DNA of 64,000 nucleotides. Origin: Spongiactinospora rosea (GTDB lineage Bacteria; Actinomycetota; Actinomycetes; Streptosporangiales; Streptosporangiaceae). Position 1 is the stretch's first letter. Each line of letters begins with the position of its first letter. The notes beneath the pieces were generated by a model, which saw only the letters and a program-made list of their open reading frames with translations, had not been told where the DNA came from and ran no database searches. The stretch lies in assembly GCF_003315795.1 (NCBI RefSeq), contig NZ_QMEY01000024.1, positions 62,001 to 126,000 of the forward strand. The letters run 5' to 3'. This document shows, piece by piece, positions 1 to 7,635 of this stretch. The position numbers and the translations under genes are program-made.

Positions 1-1
1 G

Positions 2-1255
2 TTCGTCGAACTCGACGGCCCGCGGGCGGGCCGGTCGCTGGACGTGCTCGACGCGAGCGGCGGGTACGCGTCCGCGTGCCTCGGAGCCGGTTCGCCGGTG
101 ATCGCCGCCGCCCTCCAGCGGGCCATCGAGGACAGCGGCTACGTGACCGACGAGATCGCCTCCCTGGAACGGGCCCGGCTGCTCGCGCGCCTGTTCGGCC
201 CCGGCGGGCTGTGGTCGGACCGGTTCCCCGTCGGCGAGTACCACGTCAGCGGCCGTAACTCCGGTTCGGAGGGGATGGAACTGGCGCTGCGCCTGGTGCT
301 GGAGTCCCGCTTCGACCGCCGCCGGCTGCGGCCCGCCGAGGGACGCGGGGGCCGCGACGTCATCCTCGCCTTCGAGGGGGCCTGGCACGGCTGGACGGGC
401 GCGCTGCTGCCGCTGATCAACCGGCGGCACTACCGGGCCGGGCTGCCCACCCTGGCCGCGGAGCCGTTCGGCGTCACCGTCGAGCACATCCCGTTCGGCG
501 AGATCGAGGCGGCCAGGGAGTACTTCGCGGCCAACGGGCACCGGCTGCTGGGCGTGGTCATCGAGCCCGTCCAGGGCGACGCCGGTATCCTCACCCCGCC
601 GCCCGGCTACCTGCGCGAGGTGGCCCGGCTGTGCCGGGACGGCGGCGCGCTGCTCGTCGCCGACGAGATCCTGACCTTCGCCAAGACCGGCCGGTTCTTC
701 GGCATGACGGACGACGAAGGGCCCATCCCCACCGACGTCACCGTGCTCGGCAAGAGCCTCGGCATGGGCGTGCTGACCACGTCCATGGTCGTGGCCCGCC
801 GCGAGCTCACCGTACGGGAGACCGGCGCGGTCGCCACCTCCGACCTGCGCCCGATCACCTGCGCCGTGATGGGCGCGGGCATCGGCCACATCCACGCCGA
901 GGGCCTGCTCGAACGGTCGCGCAAGGTGGGGGAGCACCTGGGGACGCTGCTCCGGCAGGAGGTGGTGGAACGCTTCCCCGACCTCTACCACGAGGCCAGG
1001 GGACTGGGCGTGATGCACGGCGTGGAGCTGACCGAGGCGGCCGCCAGGGACGTCCCCGCGTTCCGCGAGCACATGATCAGAAGCGGCGTGTACGTGGAGT
1101 TCATGGCGGGCGCGGGACGGCGCTCGCACGGCCTGCGCTACGTCTTCCCCACCATGCGGGTCGCCCCGCCGCTCATCATCACCGAGTCCGAGGCGGAGTC
1201 GATCGTCGAGCGGATCGCCGCCGGTTCCCGGGCGATTCGCGAGGCGGCCAGGTGA
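2..1255 (+). CDS. Class III PLP-dependent aminotransferase (5' end outside window)
   Basis: Fold-type I, class III aminotransferase (glutamate-1-semialdehyde mutase / omega-transaminase / EctB superfamily). The reading frame is open from base 2, so the N-terminus lies to the left of the window; a GTG at 44 is only an internal candidate start. Visible family features are an E-P-V-Q-G-D substrate/PLP strand, the VADEI segment with the PLP-ring Asp, and the Schiff-base lysine in VTVLGKSLGMG (codon 752-754). It overlaps the thioesterase by GTGA, so it belongs to the same operon. It probably aminates a ketone or aldehyde of the acyl chain made by the downstream PKS-like genes. The substrate cannot be read from sequence. 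Confidence 0.85.
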   Translation, partial: FVELDGPRAGRSLDVLDASGGYASACLGAGSPVIAAALQRAIEDSGYVTDEIASLERARLLARLFGPGGLWSDRFPVGEYHVSGRNSGSEGMELALRLVLESRFDRRRLRPAEGRGGRDVILAFEGAWHGWTGALLPLINRRHYRAGLPTLAAEPFGVTVEHIPFGEIEAAREYFAANGHRLLGVVIEPVQGDAGILTPPPGYLREVARLCRDGGALLVADEILTFAKTGRFFGMTDDEGPIPTDVTVLGKSLGMGVLTTSMVVARRELTVRETGAVATSDLRPITCAVMGAGIGHIHAEGLLERSRKVGEHLGTLLRQEVVERFPDLYHEARGLGVMHGVELTEAAARDVPAFREHMIRSGVYVEFMAGAGRRSHGLRYVFPTMRVAPPLIITESEAESIVERIAAGSRAIREAAR

Positions 1256-1701
1256 CCACCGACCTCGCGCCCGCCGCCGTCCGGCATCGCGTCGAGCACG
1301 TGGACATCGACGCCTCCGGCGTCGTCCACTTCGCGCGCCACGCGACCCTGCTCGAAACCGCGGCCCTCGCCCACCTCGACCGCATCGGCACGGGCATCGA
1401 CGCCCTGGCCCGCCTCGGTCTCGACCTCGTCGTGGTGGACCTGCGCATGCGCTACCACGCCCCGGCCCGCTTCCGCGACCACCTGGACCTCGCCGCCGAC
1501 GTCCTGCACGTCGGCGCGGCGAGCTTCCGGCTGTCCGGCACGATCACGCTCGTGCCCTCCGGCCCCGAGGCGGAGCCACGCGCGCTGTCCACCGGCGTGT
1601 TCGTCTTCGGCGTGGCCGGCCGGGCGTGCGGCACCGCGCGACCGCTCCCGGAAAAGCTCCGCACACTGCTCAAGGAGTGCCGCCGACATGCAGACATCTG
1701 A
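1252..1701 (+). CDS. Hot-dog-fold acyl thioesterase (4HBT/YbgC type)
   Basis: A 149-residue single hot-dog domain. The N-terminal segment HVDIDASGVVHFARH matches the 4HBT/YbgC pattern D-x-D-x-x-G-V-V-H-F, in which the Asp is catalytic. The GTG start overlaps the aminotransferase stop (GTGA), which fixes the start and implies translational coupling. It probably hydrolyses an acyl-CoA or acyl-carrier thioester, either releasing the chain or editing it; aryl-polyene pathways use a similar small thioesterase. Release versus proofreading cannot be decided here. Its 3' end overlaps the next gene by 14 bases. Confidence 0.8.
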   Translation: MTTDLAPAAVRHRVEHVDIDASGVVHFARHATLLETAALAHLDRIGTGIDALARLGLDLVVVDLRMRYHAPARFRDHLDLAADVLHVGAASFRLSGTITLVPSGPEAEPRALSTGVFVFGVAGRACGTARPLPEKLRTLLKECRRHADI

Positions 1702-2209
1702 GCCGGTCAGCACGGCCCCCGGTGAACCGGCCGAACCTGTAGCACAGACCACGACCATGGGCTTCACCGAACTGAAGCAATGGCTCCGCCACCGGCATCC
1801 CATGATCTACATCGACCGGGTGCTGGACTACGCGCCCGGCTCGCACCTGACCAGCAGCCTCATGGTCTCCGGGACGATGGACGTCATCGCCGGGCACTTC
1901 CCGGAACGCGCGATCTTCCCGGCCAGCCACCTCACCCAGGCGTTCGCCCAGTCCGGGATCATCCTGTACCAGGTCAGCACCTCCCCGGTCGCGGACGACG
2001 AGCTCACCCTCATCGGCTCGATGAAGTCGCGGTTCACCCGCATCGTGGTCCCCGGCGACCAGGTGGTCTTCCGGGTGCGCAGCGAGCGGATCGAGGACAC
2101 CACGTTCTTCTTCTCCGGCCGGGCGACCGTGGAGGACCGGCCCGTGGCCGTGTTCAGCGGCACGCTCGTGCGGGTCAAGGTCGCGGACCTGGGGAGGATG
2201 CTGTGGTGA
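1688..2209 (+). CDS. FabZ-like 3-hydroxyacyl-carrier dehydratase, catalytic Glu replaced
   Basis: A 173-residue FabZ-family hot-dog protein. The HRHPMIYIDRV stretch aligns with the FabZ HR(Y/F)P-F-L-L-V-D-R-V box, so H35 is the expected catalytic His. The following GHFPERAIFPASHLTQAFAQ aligns with G-H-F-P-x-x-P-x-M-P-G-x-x-x-x-E-A-x-A-Q; the usual catalytic Glu is Gln (Q84) and the usual PG is AS. Residues 1-23 are a low-complexity extension, and ATG 1757 is an alternative start. It may act with another subunit, as split dehydratases do in aryl polyene pathways, or have altered activity. It lies between the thioesterase and ketosynthase genes. Confidence 0.78.
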   Translation: MQTSEPVSTAPGEPAEPVAQTTTMGFTELKQWLRHRHPMIYIDRVLDYAPGSHLTSSLMVSGTMDVIAGHFPERAIFPASHLTQAFAQSGIILYQVSTSPVADDELTLIGSMKSRFTRIVVPGDQVVFRVRSERIEDTTFFFSGRATVEDRPVAVFSGTLVRVKVADLGRMLW

Positions 2210-3351
2210 GCGGCCCGGCCACGGGAGAGCCGGAGGTCTGGGTCACCGGAATGGCGTGGTCCTCCGCGCTCGGCTCCGGCCTGCGCGAGGTGTGGGACCG
2301 CCTGCTCGGCGGCGCGGGCGGCATCCGGCCGGTGCCCTCGCCGCACCCGCTGCGCAACGAGGGCGCCGCCGTGCTCGCGGACCTCCCGCTGGAGAAGGAC
2401 CCGCGCGAGCGGCAGTACATCCTCACCCGCGACACCGTGGCCGGCGCCGTGGCCGACGCGGGCCTTGAGGTCACCGACCCGCGGCTGCGGACGGTCTTCG
2501 GGACCAGCTTCGCCGCCCACCTGGACACCACGGGTGTGGCCTCTCTGGACGACTGGTGCGCGGAGGTCACCGGCGCGCTGGGCATGGCCCACGCCCCGGT
2601 CTCGCTCACCACGGCCTGCTCCTCGGGCTCCGACGCCCTGCTGGTCGGCGCGGAGCTGATCCGGAGCGGCGACGCGGAGATCTGCCTCTGCGGCGCGGCG
2701 GACGTCCTCACCCCGGCCAAGCGGCTCGGCCACACGGTGCTCGGCACCATGTCGCCGACCGCGCTGCGGGCGTTCGACCAGGCCCACGACGGAACGCTGC
2801 TCGGCGAGGGCGCGGCCTTCCTGGTGCTGGAGTCCGGCCGTTCGGCCAGGGCGCGCGGGGCCCGGCCGCACGGACGCCTGCTGGGCGCGGGCTCGGCCAA
2901 CGACGCGGTGAACACCGCGGCCCCCGACCTGTCCGGCGACAGCGTCGTGGCGGCCGTGGGCCGGGCGCTGCGGTCCGCCGGCCGATCGGCGGCGGACGTC
3001 GCCGTGATCAACGCGCACGGCTCCGGCACGCCCGTCAACGACCTGGTGGAGTGCCGCAGCTACGCACGCGTGTTCGCTGGGGACGGCACGGCGGGGCCGC
3101 TGGCGTTCGCGACCAAGGGCGCGTTCGGGCACACGCTCGGGGCCACCGGCGCGATGGAGGCCGTCGCCGTGCTGCTGGCCCTGCGCGAGGGGGTCGTGCC
3201 GCCGGTCCACGGCCTGACGAACGTCATGCCGGGCTTCCCGCTCCGGCTGCCGCTGGGCGGCCCGGCGGCGTTCGAGGGCCGGGTCGGGCTGAGCGTGACG
3301 CTCGGCTTCGGCGGCTTCAACACCTGCCTGGCCTTCGGGGCGGCGACATGA
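2206..3351 (+). CDS. Beta-ketoacyl synthase (KS)
   Basis: A 381-residue ketosynthase of the FabF / type II PKS KS-alpha fold. The catalytic triad is complete: Cys138 in TACSSGSD, His271 in NAHGSGTPVND and His309 in GAFGHTLGATGA. It would catalyse decarboxylative Claisen extension of an acyl chain on a carrier protein. Tandem GTG codons lie at 2203 and 2206; 2206 sits about 8 bases after a GGAGG and overlaps the previous stop. The next gene is a short KS-like protein overlapping by ATGA, as expected for a KS/chain-length-factor pair. No acyl carrier protein is visible in this window. Confidence 0.88.
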   Translation: MSGPATGEPEVWVTGMAWSSALGSGLREVWDRLLGGAGGIRPVPSPHPLRNEGAAVLADLPLEKDPRERQYILTRDTVAGAVADAGLEVTDPRLRTVFGTSFAAHLDTTGVASLDDWCAEVTGALGMAHAPVSLTTACSSGSDALLVGAELIRSGDAEICLCGAADVLTPAKRLGHTVLGTMSPTALRAFDQAHDGTLLGEGAAFLVLESGRSARARGARPHGRLLGAGSANDAVNTAAPDLSGDSVVAAVGRALRSAGRSAADVAVINAHGSGTPVNDLVECRSYARVFAGDGTAGPLAFATKGAFGHTLGATGAMEAVAVLLALREGVVPPVHGLTNVMPGFPLRLPLGGPAAFEGRVGLSVTLGFGGFNTCLAFGAAT

Positions 3352-3875
3352 GCGAGATCGGCTCGCTCGCGGGCGAGGGCGTCGTCGTGCGGGCGACGGG
3401 GGAGGCCGCCTGCGCCGAACTGCGCCCGGTGCGCAGCAGGATCCCCTCCCTGTACGCCGACCCGCTCGCCTGGCTCGTGGTGGACGCCGTCGAGGACGCC
3501 CTTTCTACCTGCTCGGACGAGTTGTACGAGGCGCGAGACGACGTGGCCGTCATCCTGATCAGTCCGCTCTGCACGCTGCTGACCATGGAGGCGGTCGCGC
3601 GGGCGGCGCCCGGCGGCCGGGTCTCCCCGCTCCGGTTCGCCGGGGCCAGTCCGGGCGGCGGGGGCAGCCTCACCTGCGTCGCCCGCGGGTTCAGAGGGCC
3701 CTCGCTCACCCTGGCCACCCACCCGGACAGGGGCCTGCCCGTCGCACGGACCCTCGTCCGCTCCTGGCTGCGGTCGGGGCAGGCCGCGTACGCCGTGGTC
3801 AGCGCGCACGAGGCGACGGCGGAGGGCGGGCACCGGGTGCGCTGCGGCGTCCTGGCGCCGGAGCCGGGCCGATGA
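3348..3875 (+). CDS. Short ketosynthase-like protein, probable chain-length-factor-type partner
   Basis: A 175-residue protein. The stretch RVSPLRFAGASPGGGGS followed by RGFRGPSLTLAT resembles the N-terminal KS region N-P-x-x-F-x-x-S-x-x-N-A-x-x-G-x-x-x-x-x-x-x-x-G-P-x-x-T. There is no catalytic Cys at the usual place and no C-terminal His motifs. It resembles the truncated KS-like partners (PF13723 type, such as ApeC) that pair with an active KS. Start ATG 3348 overlaps the KS stop and its own stop overlaps the ligase start, so all three should be co-translated. The chain-length-factor role is inference from order and partial similarity. Confidence 0.6.
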   Translation: MSEIGSLAGEGVVVRATGEAACAELRPVRSRIPSLYADPLAWLVVDAVEDALSTCSDELYEARDDVAVILISPLCTLLTMEAVARAAPGGRVSPLRFAGASPGGGGSLTCVARGFRGPSLTLATHPDRGLPVARTLVRSWLRSGQAAYAVVSAHEATAEGGHRVRCGVLAPEPGR

Positions 3876-5260
3876 GCGCGATCCAGGTGGACGGACTGCC
3901 GGGCCAGGACGAGATCCACGCCTTCCTGACCAGCGTGGTGGACCTCGACCGGTCCGGTCCCGCCGCGCCGCTGTCGTCCGTCGCCGATGACCTGGCGGCC
4001 CTCGGCACGCCGCCGGGGACCCCGGTGCTCATCGCCCTGCCCAACGGGACGCCGCTGCTCGCCTGCTTCTTCGCGGTCCTGCTCACCGGCGGGGTGCCGG
4101 TCCTCGTACCCCCGTCGGCCGGTGCCGCGCGGATCGAGGCGATCGGCCGCCGGTTCGGGGCGGGCGCGCTGATCGCACCCCGGGTGGACCCCCAGCGGTA
4201 CGGCGCGGCGGCCAGGCATCGGGCCGGTGACGGCGAGGCGATCATCGCCCCCTGGCCGCAGCGGCGGCGGCACGCCCCCGGCGAGGTGATCCTGATGACG
4301 TCCGGCACGTCCGGCATCTTCAGCGGCTGCCTGCACGGCATCGGCTCGCTGCTGCGCAACGCCGCCCTGCACGCGCGGGCGATCGGCCAGCGCGCGGGCG
4401 ACACGGTGCTGCTCAACCTCCCGCTGCACTACTCCTACGGCCTGGTGGCCCAGGCGCTGGCCGCGCTGGTCACAGGGTCGCGCCTGGTGGTGTGCGGGCC
4501 GCCGTTCACCCCGGTGGCGTACGCGGCGACGCTGCGCGAGCAGGGCGTCACGCTGTCGTCGCTGACCCCGGCGCTGGTCGTCCGGCTGGCCGGGACCGTG
4601 GCCTGGTCGCGGCCCCTGCGGGTGCTCACCGTCGGCGGCGACCACCTCGGCCCGCAGCACGTCGGGCGGGTGCTCGCCGCGCACCCCGGCCTGGAGCTGT
4701 ACCTCACCTACGGCCTCACCGAGGCCGGACCACGGGTCTCCACCCTGGCCGCCCACCTGGAACCCCCGCACCGGCACGCCTCGGTGGGCCTGCCGCTGCC
4801 CGGCGTCACCACCGCCCTGCGCCCGGCCCCGCTCGGCGACGGCTCGCGCGAACTGCTGGTGCGGTCGGACACCGTGCTGCGCCGCCGGGTGCCGGACGAC
4901 CGGCCGGACCCGCTGGTCGCGTCCCGGACCATCGCCACCGGCGACCTCTTCGAGATCGACGGGGACGGCTACCACTACTACCGGGGACGGCTGTCGGACT
5001 CGCTGGTCGTCAACGACGAGAAGGTCTGGCTGCCGTCGGTCAGGGAGCTGGCGGCGGCGATCCCCGGCGTGCTGCGGGCCACCACGCGGGTGTACCGCAA
5101 CGACGACGAGCCCCGCTACGACCTCGACCTCTACGTGGACCGCCCGGACCCCGCGCAGGCGGCGGAGATCGAGCGCACCCTGCGCCGGTTGCTGCTGCGG
5201 GCGGAACGGCCCTCACGGATCGTGCTGCACCCGATCTCGGACGCGGGCTGGCACAAGTGA
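3872..5260 (+). CDS. Acyl-activating AMP-dependent synthetase/ligase
   Basis: A 462-residue ANL-superfamily adenylating enzyme. Visible core motifs are the P-loop-like LMTSGTSGIFSG, YGLTEAG (the usual Y-G-x-T-E), and GDLFEIDGDGYHYYRGR followed by a short C-terminal lobe. It is shorter than typical acyl-CoA ligases (about 500-550 residues) because the N-terminal lobe is abbreviated. It should activate a carboxylic acid starter as acyl-AMP and load it on CoA or a carrier protein for the KS. It is coupled to its neighbour by ATGA. Substrate unknown. Confidence 0.82.
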   Translation: MSAIQVDGLPGQDEIHAFLTSVVDLDRSGPAAPLSSVADDLAALGTPPGTPVLIALPNGTPLLACFFAVLLTGGVPVLVPPSAGAARIEAIGRRFGAGALIAPRVDPQRYGAAARHRAGDGEAIIAPWPQRRRHAPGEVILMTSGTSGIFSGCLHGIGSLLRNAALHARAIGQRAGDTVLLNLPLHYSYGLVAQALAALVTGSRLVVCGPPFTPVAYAATLREQGVTLSSLTPALVVRLAGTVAWSRPLRVLTVGGDHLGPQHVGRVLAAHPGLELYLTYGLTEAGPRVSTLAAHLEPPHRHASVGLPLPGVTTALRPAPLGDGSRELLVRSDTVLRRRVPDDRPDPLVASRTIATGDLFEIDGDGYHYYRGRLSDSLVVNDEKVWLPSVRELAAAIPGVLRATTRVYRNDDEPRYDLDLYVDRPDPAQAAEIERTLRRLLLRAERPSRIVLHPISDAGWHK

Positions 5261-5317
5261 GCACCGCCTCGGCGGAGAGACGATGAACGACCTTCGGCCC
5301 GCGATCGGGCCGCCCCC

Positions 5318-5722
5318 GTGCCACGGGTCGTCACGGACCGGGTCCGCGAGGCCCCGGACGCCGAGGCGGTGACGTCCGGCGGGCGCTCCCTGACCTACGG
5401 CGAACTGTGGGCCGCCTCCGGCGAGGTGGCCCACCGGCTCGCGGCCCACGGCGCGACCGCGGGCACCCGGATCGGCGTCTGCCTGGACCGGCCGGCCGAG
5501 CTGGTGGGCGACGAGAAGGAGGCGGCGACGCCGCGGCTGGTGTCCACGGCGCTCGCGTGCGGGATCGGTGACATCCTCGCCGGCCTGACCCCGCCCGGCC
5601 TGACCCCGCCCGGCCTGACCCCGCCCGGCCTGCACCGCGCCGCGGCGGAGCCGCAGGCGGTGCGCCGCTGGCTGACCGCCCTCGAAGGCCACGGCATCAC
5701 CTGTGCGTTCCGGCGATCCTGA
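5318..5722 (+). pseudogene. Truncated NRPS adenylation-domain N-terminus (remnant)
   Basis: Residues 1-60 (RVREAPDAEAV, SLTYGELWAASGEVAHRLA, RIGVCLDRP) are the start of an NRPS adenylation domain, covering the region around motifs A1-A2. The similarity stops abruptly, and the remaining 75 residues include a Leu-Thr-Pro-Pro-Gly repeat from a 15-bp tandem repeat. No A3-A10 motifs follow. A separate ATG at 5283 opens a short out-of-frame reading (MNDLRPAIGPPP), which could be the original N-terminus lost by a frameshift. I read this as a decayed adenylation gene, but a small functional protein cannot be excluded. Confidence 0.55.
5581..5625 (+). repeat. 15-bp tandem repeat, three copies
   Basis: Three perfect copies of CGGCCTGACCCCGCC follow each other, with a partial fourth. 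In the frame of the adenylation remnant they encode repeated Leu-Thr-Pro-Pro-Gly. This is probably replication slippage in a gene no longer under selection. Confidence 0.9.
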
Positions 5723-5734
5723 GAGGAGCCAGCC

Positions 5735-6109
5735 ATGATTTTTCGCGACATCGCCGACATCCTGCACACCGAGCGGGACGTCCACCACGAGTACTACCGC
5801 AGCACCCGCCTGCTGCTCGCCGAGGACGGCGCAGGCGTCGGCCTCACCGACACCACCCTCAACCCCGGTACCAAGGCCGCCTACGGCTACCCCGACCGCA
5901 CCGAGATCGCCTACTGCCTCAGCGGCGCGGCCACCGCCGTCGACCTGGAGACTGGCGAGGAGCACGCCGTCGGTCCCGGCGTACTGTGGGTCGCGCCCCC
6001 CGGTTCCAGGTTCACCCTCGCCGTCACCGAGCCCACCCGGCTCATCTGCGTCTTCGACCCCCCGATCGAGGGAACGGGAGACCGGCGTACTGGACCCGTG
6101 AGGCGCTAG
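5735..6109 (+). CDS. EctC-like (ectoine synthase family) cupin lacking metal ligands
   Basis: A 124-residue cupin with end-to-end resemblance to L-ectoine synthase: an MIFRDIADI start, a RTEIAYCLSG strand (family xLEAVYCIEG), EEHAVGPGVLWVAPPGSRF (family YPIKPGTxYALDxHDxH) and RLICVFDPP near the end (family RLVCVFNPP). In EctC the iron is held by a Glu, a Tyr and a His. By alignment the Glu is kept (RTEIAYC), Tyr becomes Trp and His becomes Phe. It therefore probably does not bind iron in the EctC way. It ends a biosynthetic operon, behind a GAGAGGAG RBS, with no EctA nearby. A cyclase role on another amino-acyl substrate is inference. Confidence 0.75.
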   Translation: MIFRDIADILHTERDVHHEYYRSTRLLLAEDGAGVGLTDTTLNPGTKAAYGYPDRTEIAYCLSGAATAVDLETGEEHAVGPGVLWVAPPGSRFTLAVTEPTRLICVFDPPIEGTGDRRTGPVRR

Positions 6110-6177
6110 ACGATCATCGCCGAGCGGCTGTGAGGGTCTGACGACGCAGACGGCGCGCTCCTTCCGGGCAGCCCGCG

Positions 6178-6228
6178 GGCATTCCAAAAGCCACCGCCGG
6201 CGCCCGACGCGGCGGCTCCTGGAATGCC
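6178..6228. terminator. Long inverted repeat between convergent operons
   Basis: GGCATTCCA (6178-6186) pairs perfectly with TGGAATGCC (6220-6228). Inside lie further complementary AGCC-CCGCC and GGCGGCT tracts, giving a long interrupted stem. It sits between the convergent cupin and P450 genes, the right place for a bidirectional factor-independent terminator. There is no U-tract, which is usual in high-GC actinomycetes. Confidence 0.7.
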
Positions 6229-6323
6229 GATCCTCCCAAGTGCGGGCGGTTCATCGGCGGCCGGCGCAGTGGACCGGCCCGGCCGCAGTCAGGCGGATCG
6301 GGAGGAAAGGTGCAACCCTGCCC

Positions 6324-7568
6324 TCAGGTCAGGCGGATCGGCAGGTGGTCCACGCCCCGGGTGCCGATGGCGGTGCCCACGGCCTGGGTCCACACGGGCT
6401 CCCCGGCGGCGCTCAACTGCGGGAAACGGCGGTGCATCATGGTGAGCAGGATGTTCATCTCCGTCCGTACCAGCGCCGCGCCGTTGCAGTAGTACATTCC
6501 GTACCCCATGCTCAACGTGGCGTTGTGGTTGCGCCCGGGATCGAAGCGGTCGGGGTCGGAGAACACCTCCGGGTCACGGTTGGCGGCGGCGAGCACCATC
6601 CGCACTGGGGCCCCCTTGGGCAGGGTGTGCCCGTCGAACTCGATGTCGGTGGTGGCCACTCGCGGGATCGGGGTGAACAGCACCACGCCGTCGTGCCGCA
6701 GCGCCTCCTCGACGAACGCGGCGGCCTCGTCATAGCTGCCACGTAGCCAGTAGAGCTGGTCAGGGTGGTCAAGCATCGCCTGGAGGCCGCGGTCGATGCC
6801 GGCCGCGGTGCTGTCATAGCCGGTCATCCACATGACCCAGAGCAGACCCAGCATCAGGCGGTCGTCCCCGGGCCTGGCGGTCCCGTCGTGGGCCGTGACG
6901 AGCGTGCTCAGCAGGTCGTCGCCCGGCGCGCGCCTGCGCTGCTCGATCTCCTCGCGGAAGTACGCCTCCACGCGCTCGGCGGCGGCATCCGCGGAGTTCA
7001 GGGTGTCCTCGTCGCGGGCCTCCAGAGCGGCCATCACCTCGACCACGTCGCTGGACAGCCGGTCGCGGACGTCCTCCGGCACGCTGAACAGGTCAGCGAA
7101 CACCTCGATGGTCAAGGGGCGTGAGACCGTCTCGTGGAAGTCGACGACCTCACCGTCGCGCAGCCGCTCTGTGATCGCGTCCAGGAGGCGCTCGCACTTG
7201 GCGCTGATGTCGGCCTGCAGACCCTCCACGTTCTTGACCGACAGGTCACGGCTCATCAGCTTGCGCAGGCCGGTGTAGGCGCTCTCGTGCTTGCTCGCGA
7301 ATGCGTCCAGTTGAATGGCGACGGCCCGGTGCCGGTCGGCCTGCGGGAACTGGTGCCGCAGATCCTCCCTGCCGGGCACGGTCAGCGCGTTGCCGGTGTT
7401 CTGCAGCGCCCACTGCACGTTCCCGTGCCGGCTCAGCAGGTAGAAACCGGCCGTGGTCAGATGCACCGGCTCGTTCTCGCGCAGCCAGTGCAGGAACGGA
7501 TAGGGATTGGCGCGCTCCTCAGGAGCCGCCAGTCGTTGCAGTACGTCGACGGAAATGGTCGGGCTCAT
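6324..7568 (-). CDS. Cytochrome P450 (last gene of the indolocarbazole operon)
   Basis: A 414-residue bacterial P450. The haem-binding loop is SMGYGMYYCNGAALV, with the proximal Cys about residue 361. The I-helix has TGYDSTAAG in place of the common A-G-x-D/E-T-T, and the K-helix ExxR is in EEALRHDG. ATG 7568 is chosen because GGAGG precedes it by five bases; a GTG at 7583 would place the RBS inside the gene. It is the most distal gene of the staO-D-C-P operon, 67 bases after the methyltransferase. StaN, the sugar C-N-bond P450, is one family precedent, but no sugar genes are visible. A tailoring oxidation of the aglycone is the safer call. Confidence 0.85.
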   Translation of the reverse strand: MSPTISVDVLQRLAAPEERANPYPFLHWLRENEPVHLTTAGFYLLSRHGNVQWALQNTGNALTVPGREDLRHQFPQADRHRAVAIQLDAFASKHESAYTGLRKLMSRDLSVKNVEGLQADISAKCERLLDAITERLRDGEVVDFHETVSRPLTIEVFADLFSVPEDVRDRLSSDVVEVMAALEARDEDTLNSADAAAERVEAYFREEIEQRRRAPGDDLLSTLVTAHDGTARPGDDRLMLGLLWVMWMTGYDSTAAGIDRGLQAMLDHPDQLYWLRGSYDEAAAFVEEALRHDGVVLFTPIPRVATTDIEFDGHTLPKGAPVRMVLAAANRDPEVFSDPDRFDPGRNHNATLSMGYGMYYCNGAALVRTEMNILLTMMHRRFPQLSAAGEPVWTQAVGTAIGTRGVDHLPIRLT

Positions 7569-7635
7569 CGATCCTCCGCTCACAAGCAGGAATGGGTTGC
7601 GGCGCCACCGGCGGCTCCGGTCGCGCGCGGGGTCG

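Noticed and set aside
1138-5324. Long minus-strand open frames antisense to the PKS-like operon (for example 3317-4975, 1828-3210)
   Set aside because: They are Arg/Gly/Pro-rich mirror frames caused by high GC at third positions; the plus-strand frames carry recognisable family motifs.
6324-7568. Calling the second P450 StaN
   Set aside because: StaN joins a sugar to the aglycone, and no deoxysugar or glycosyltransferase gene is in view; sequence evidence alone does not settle it.
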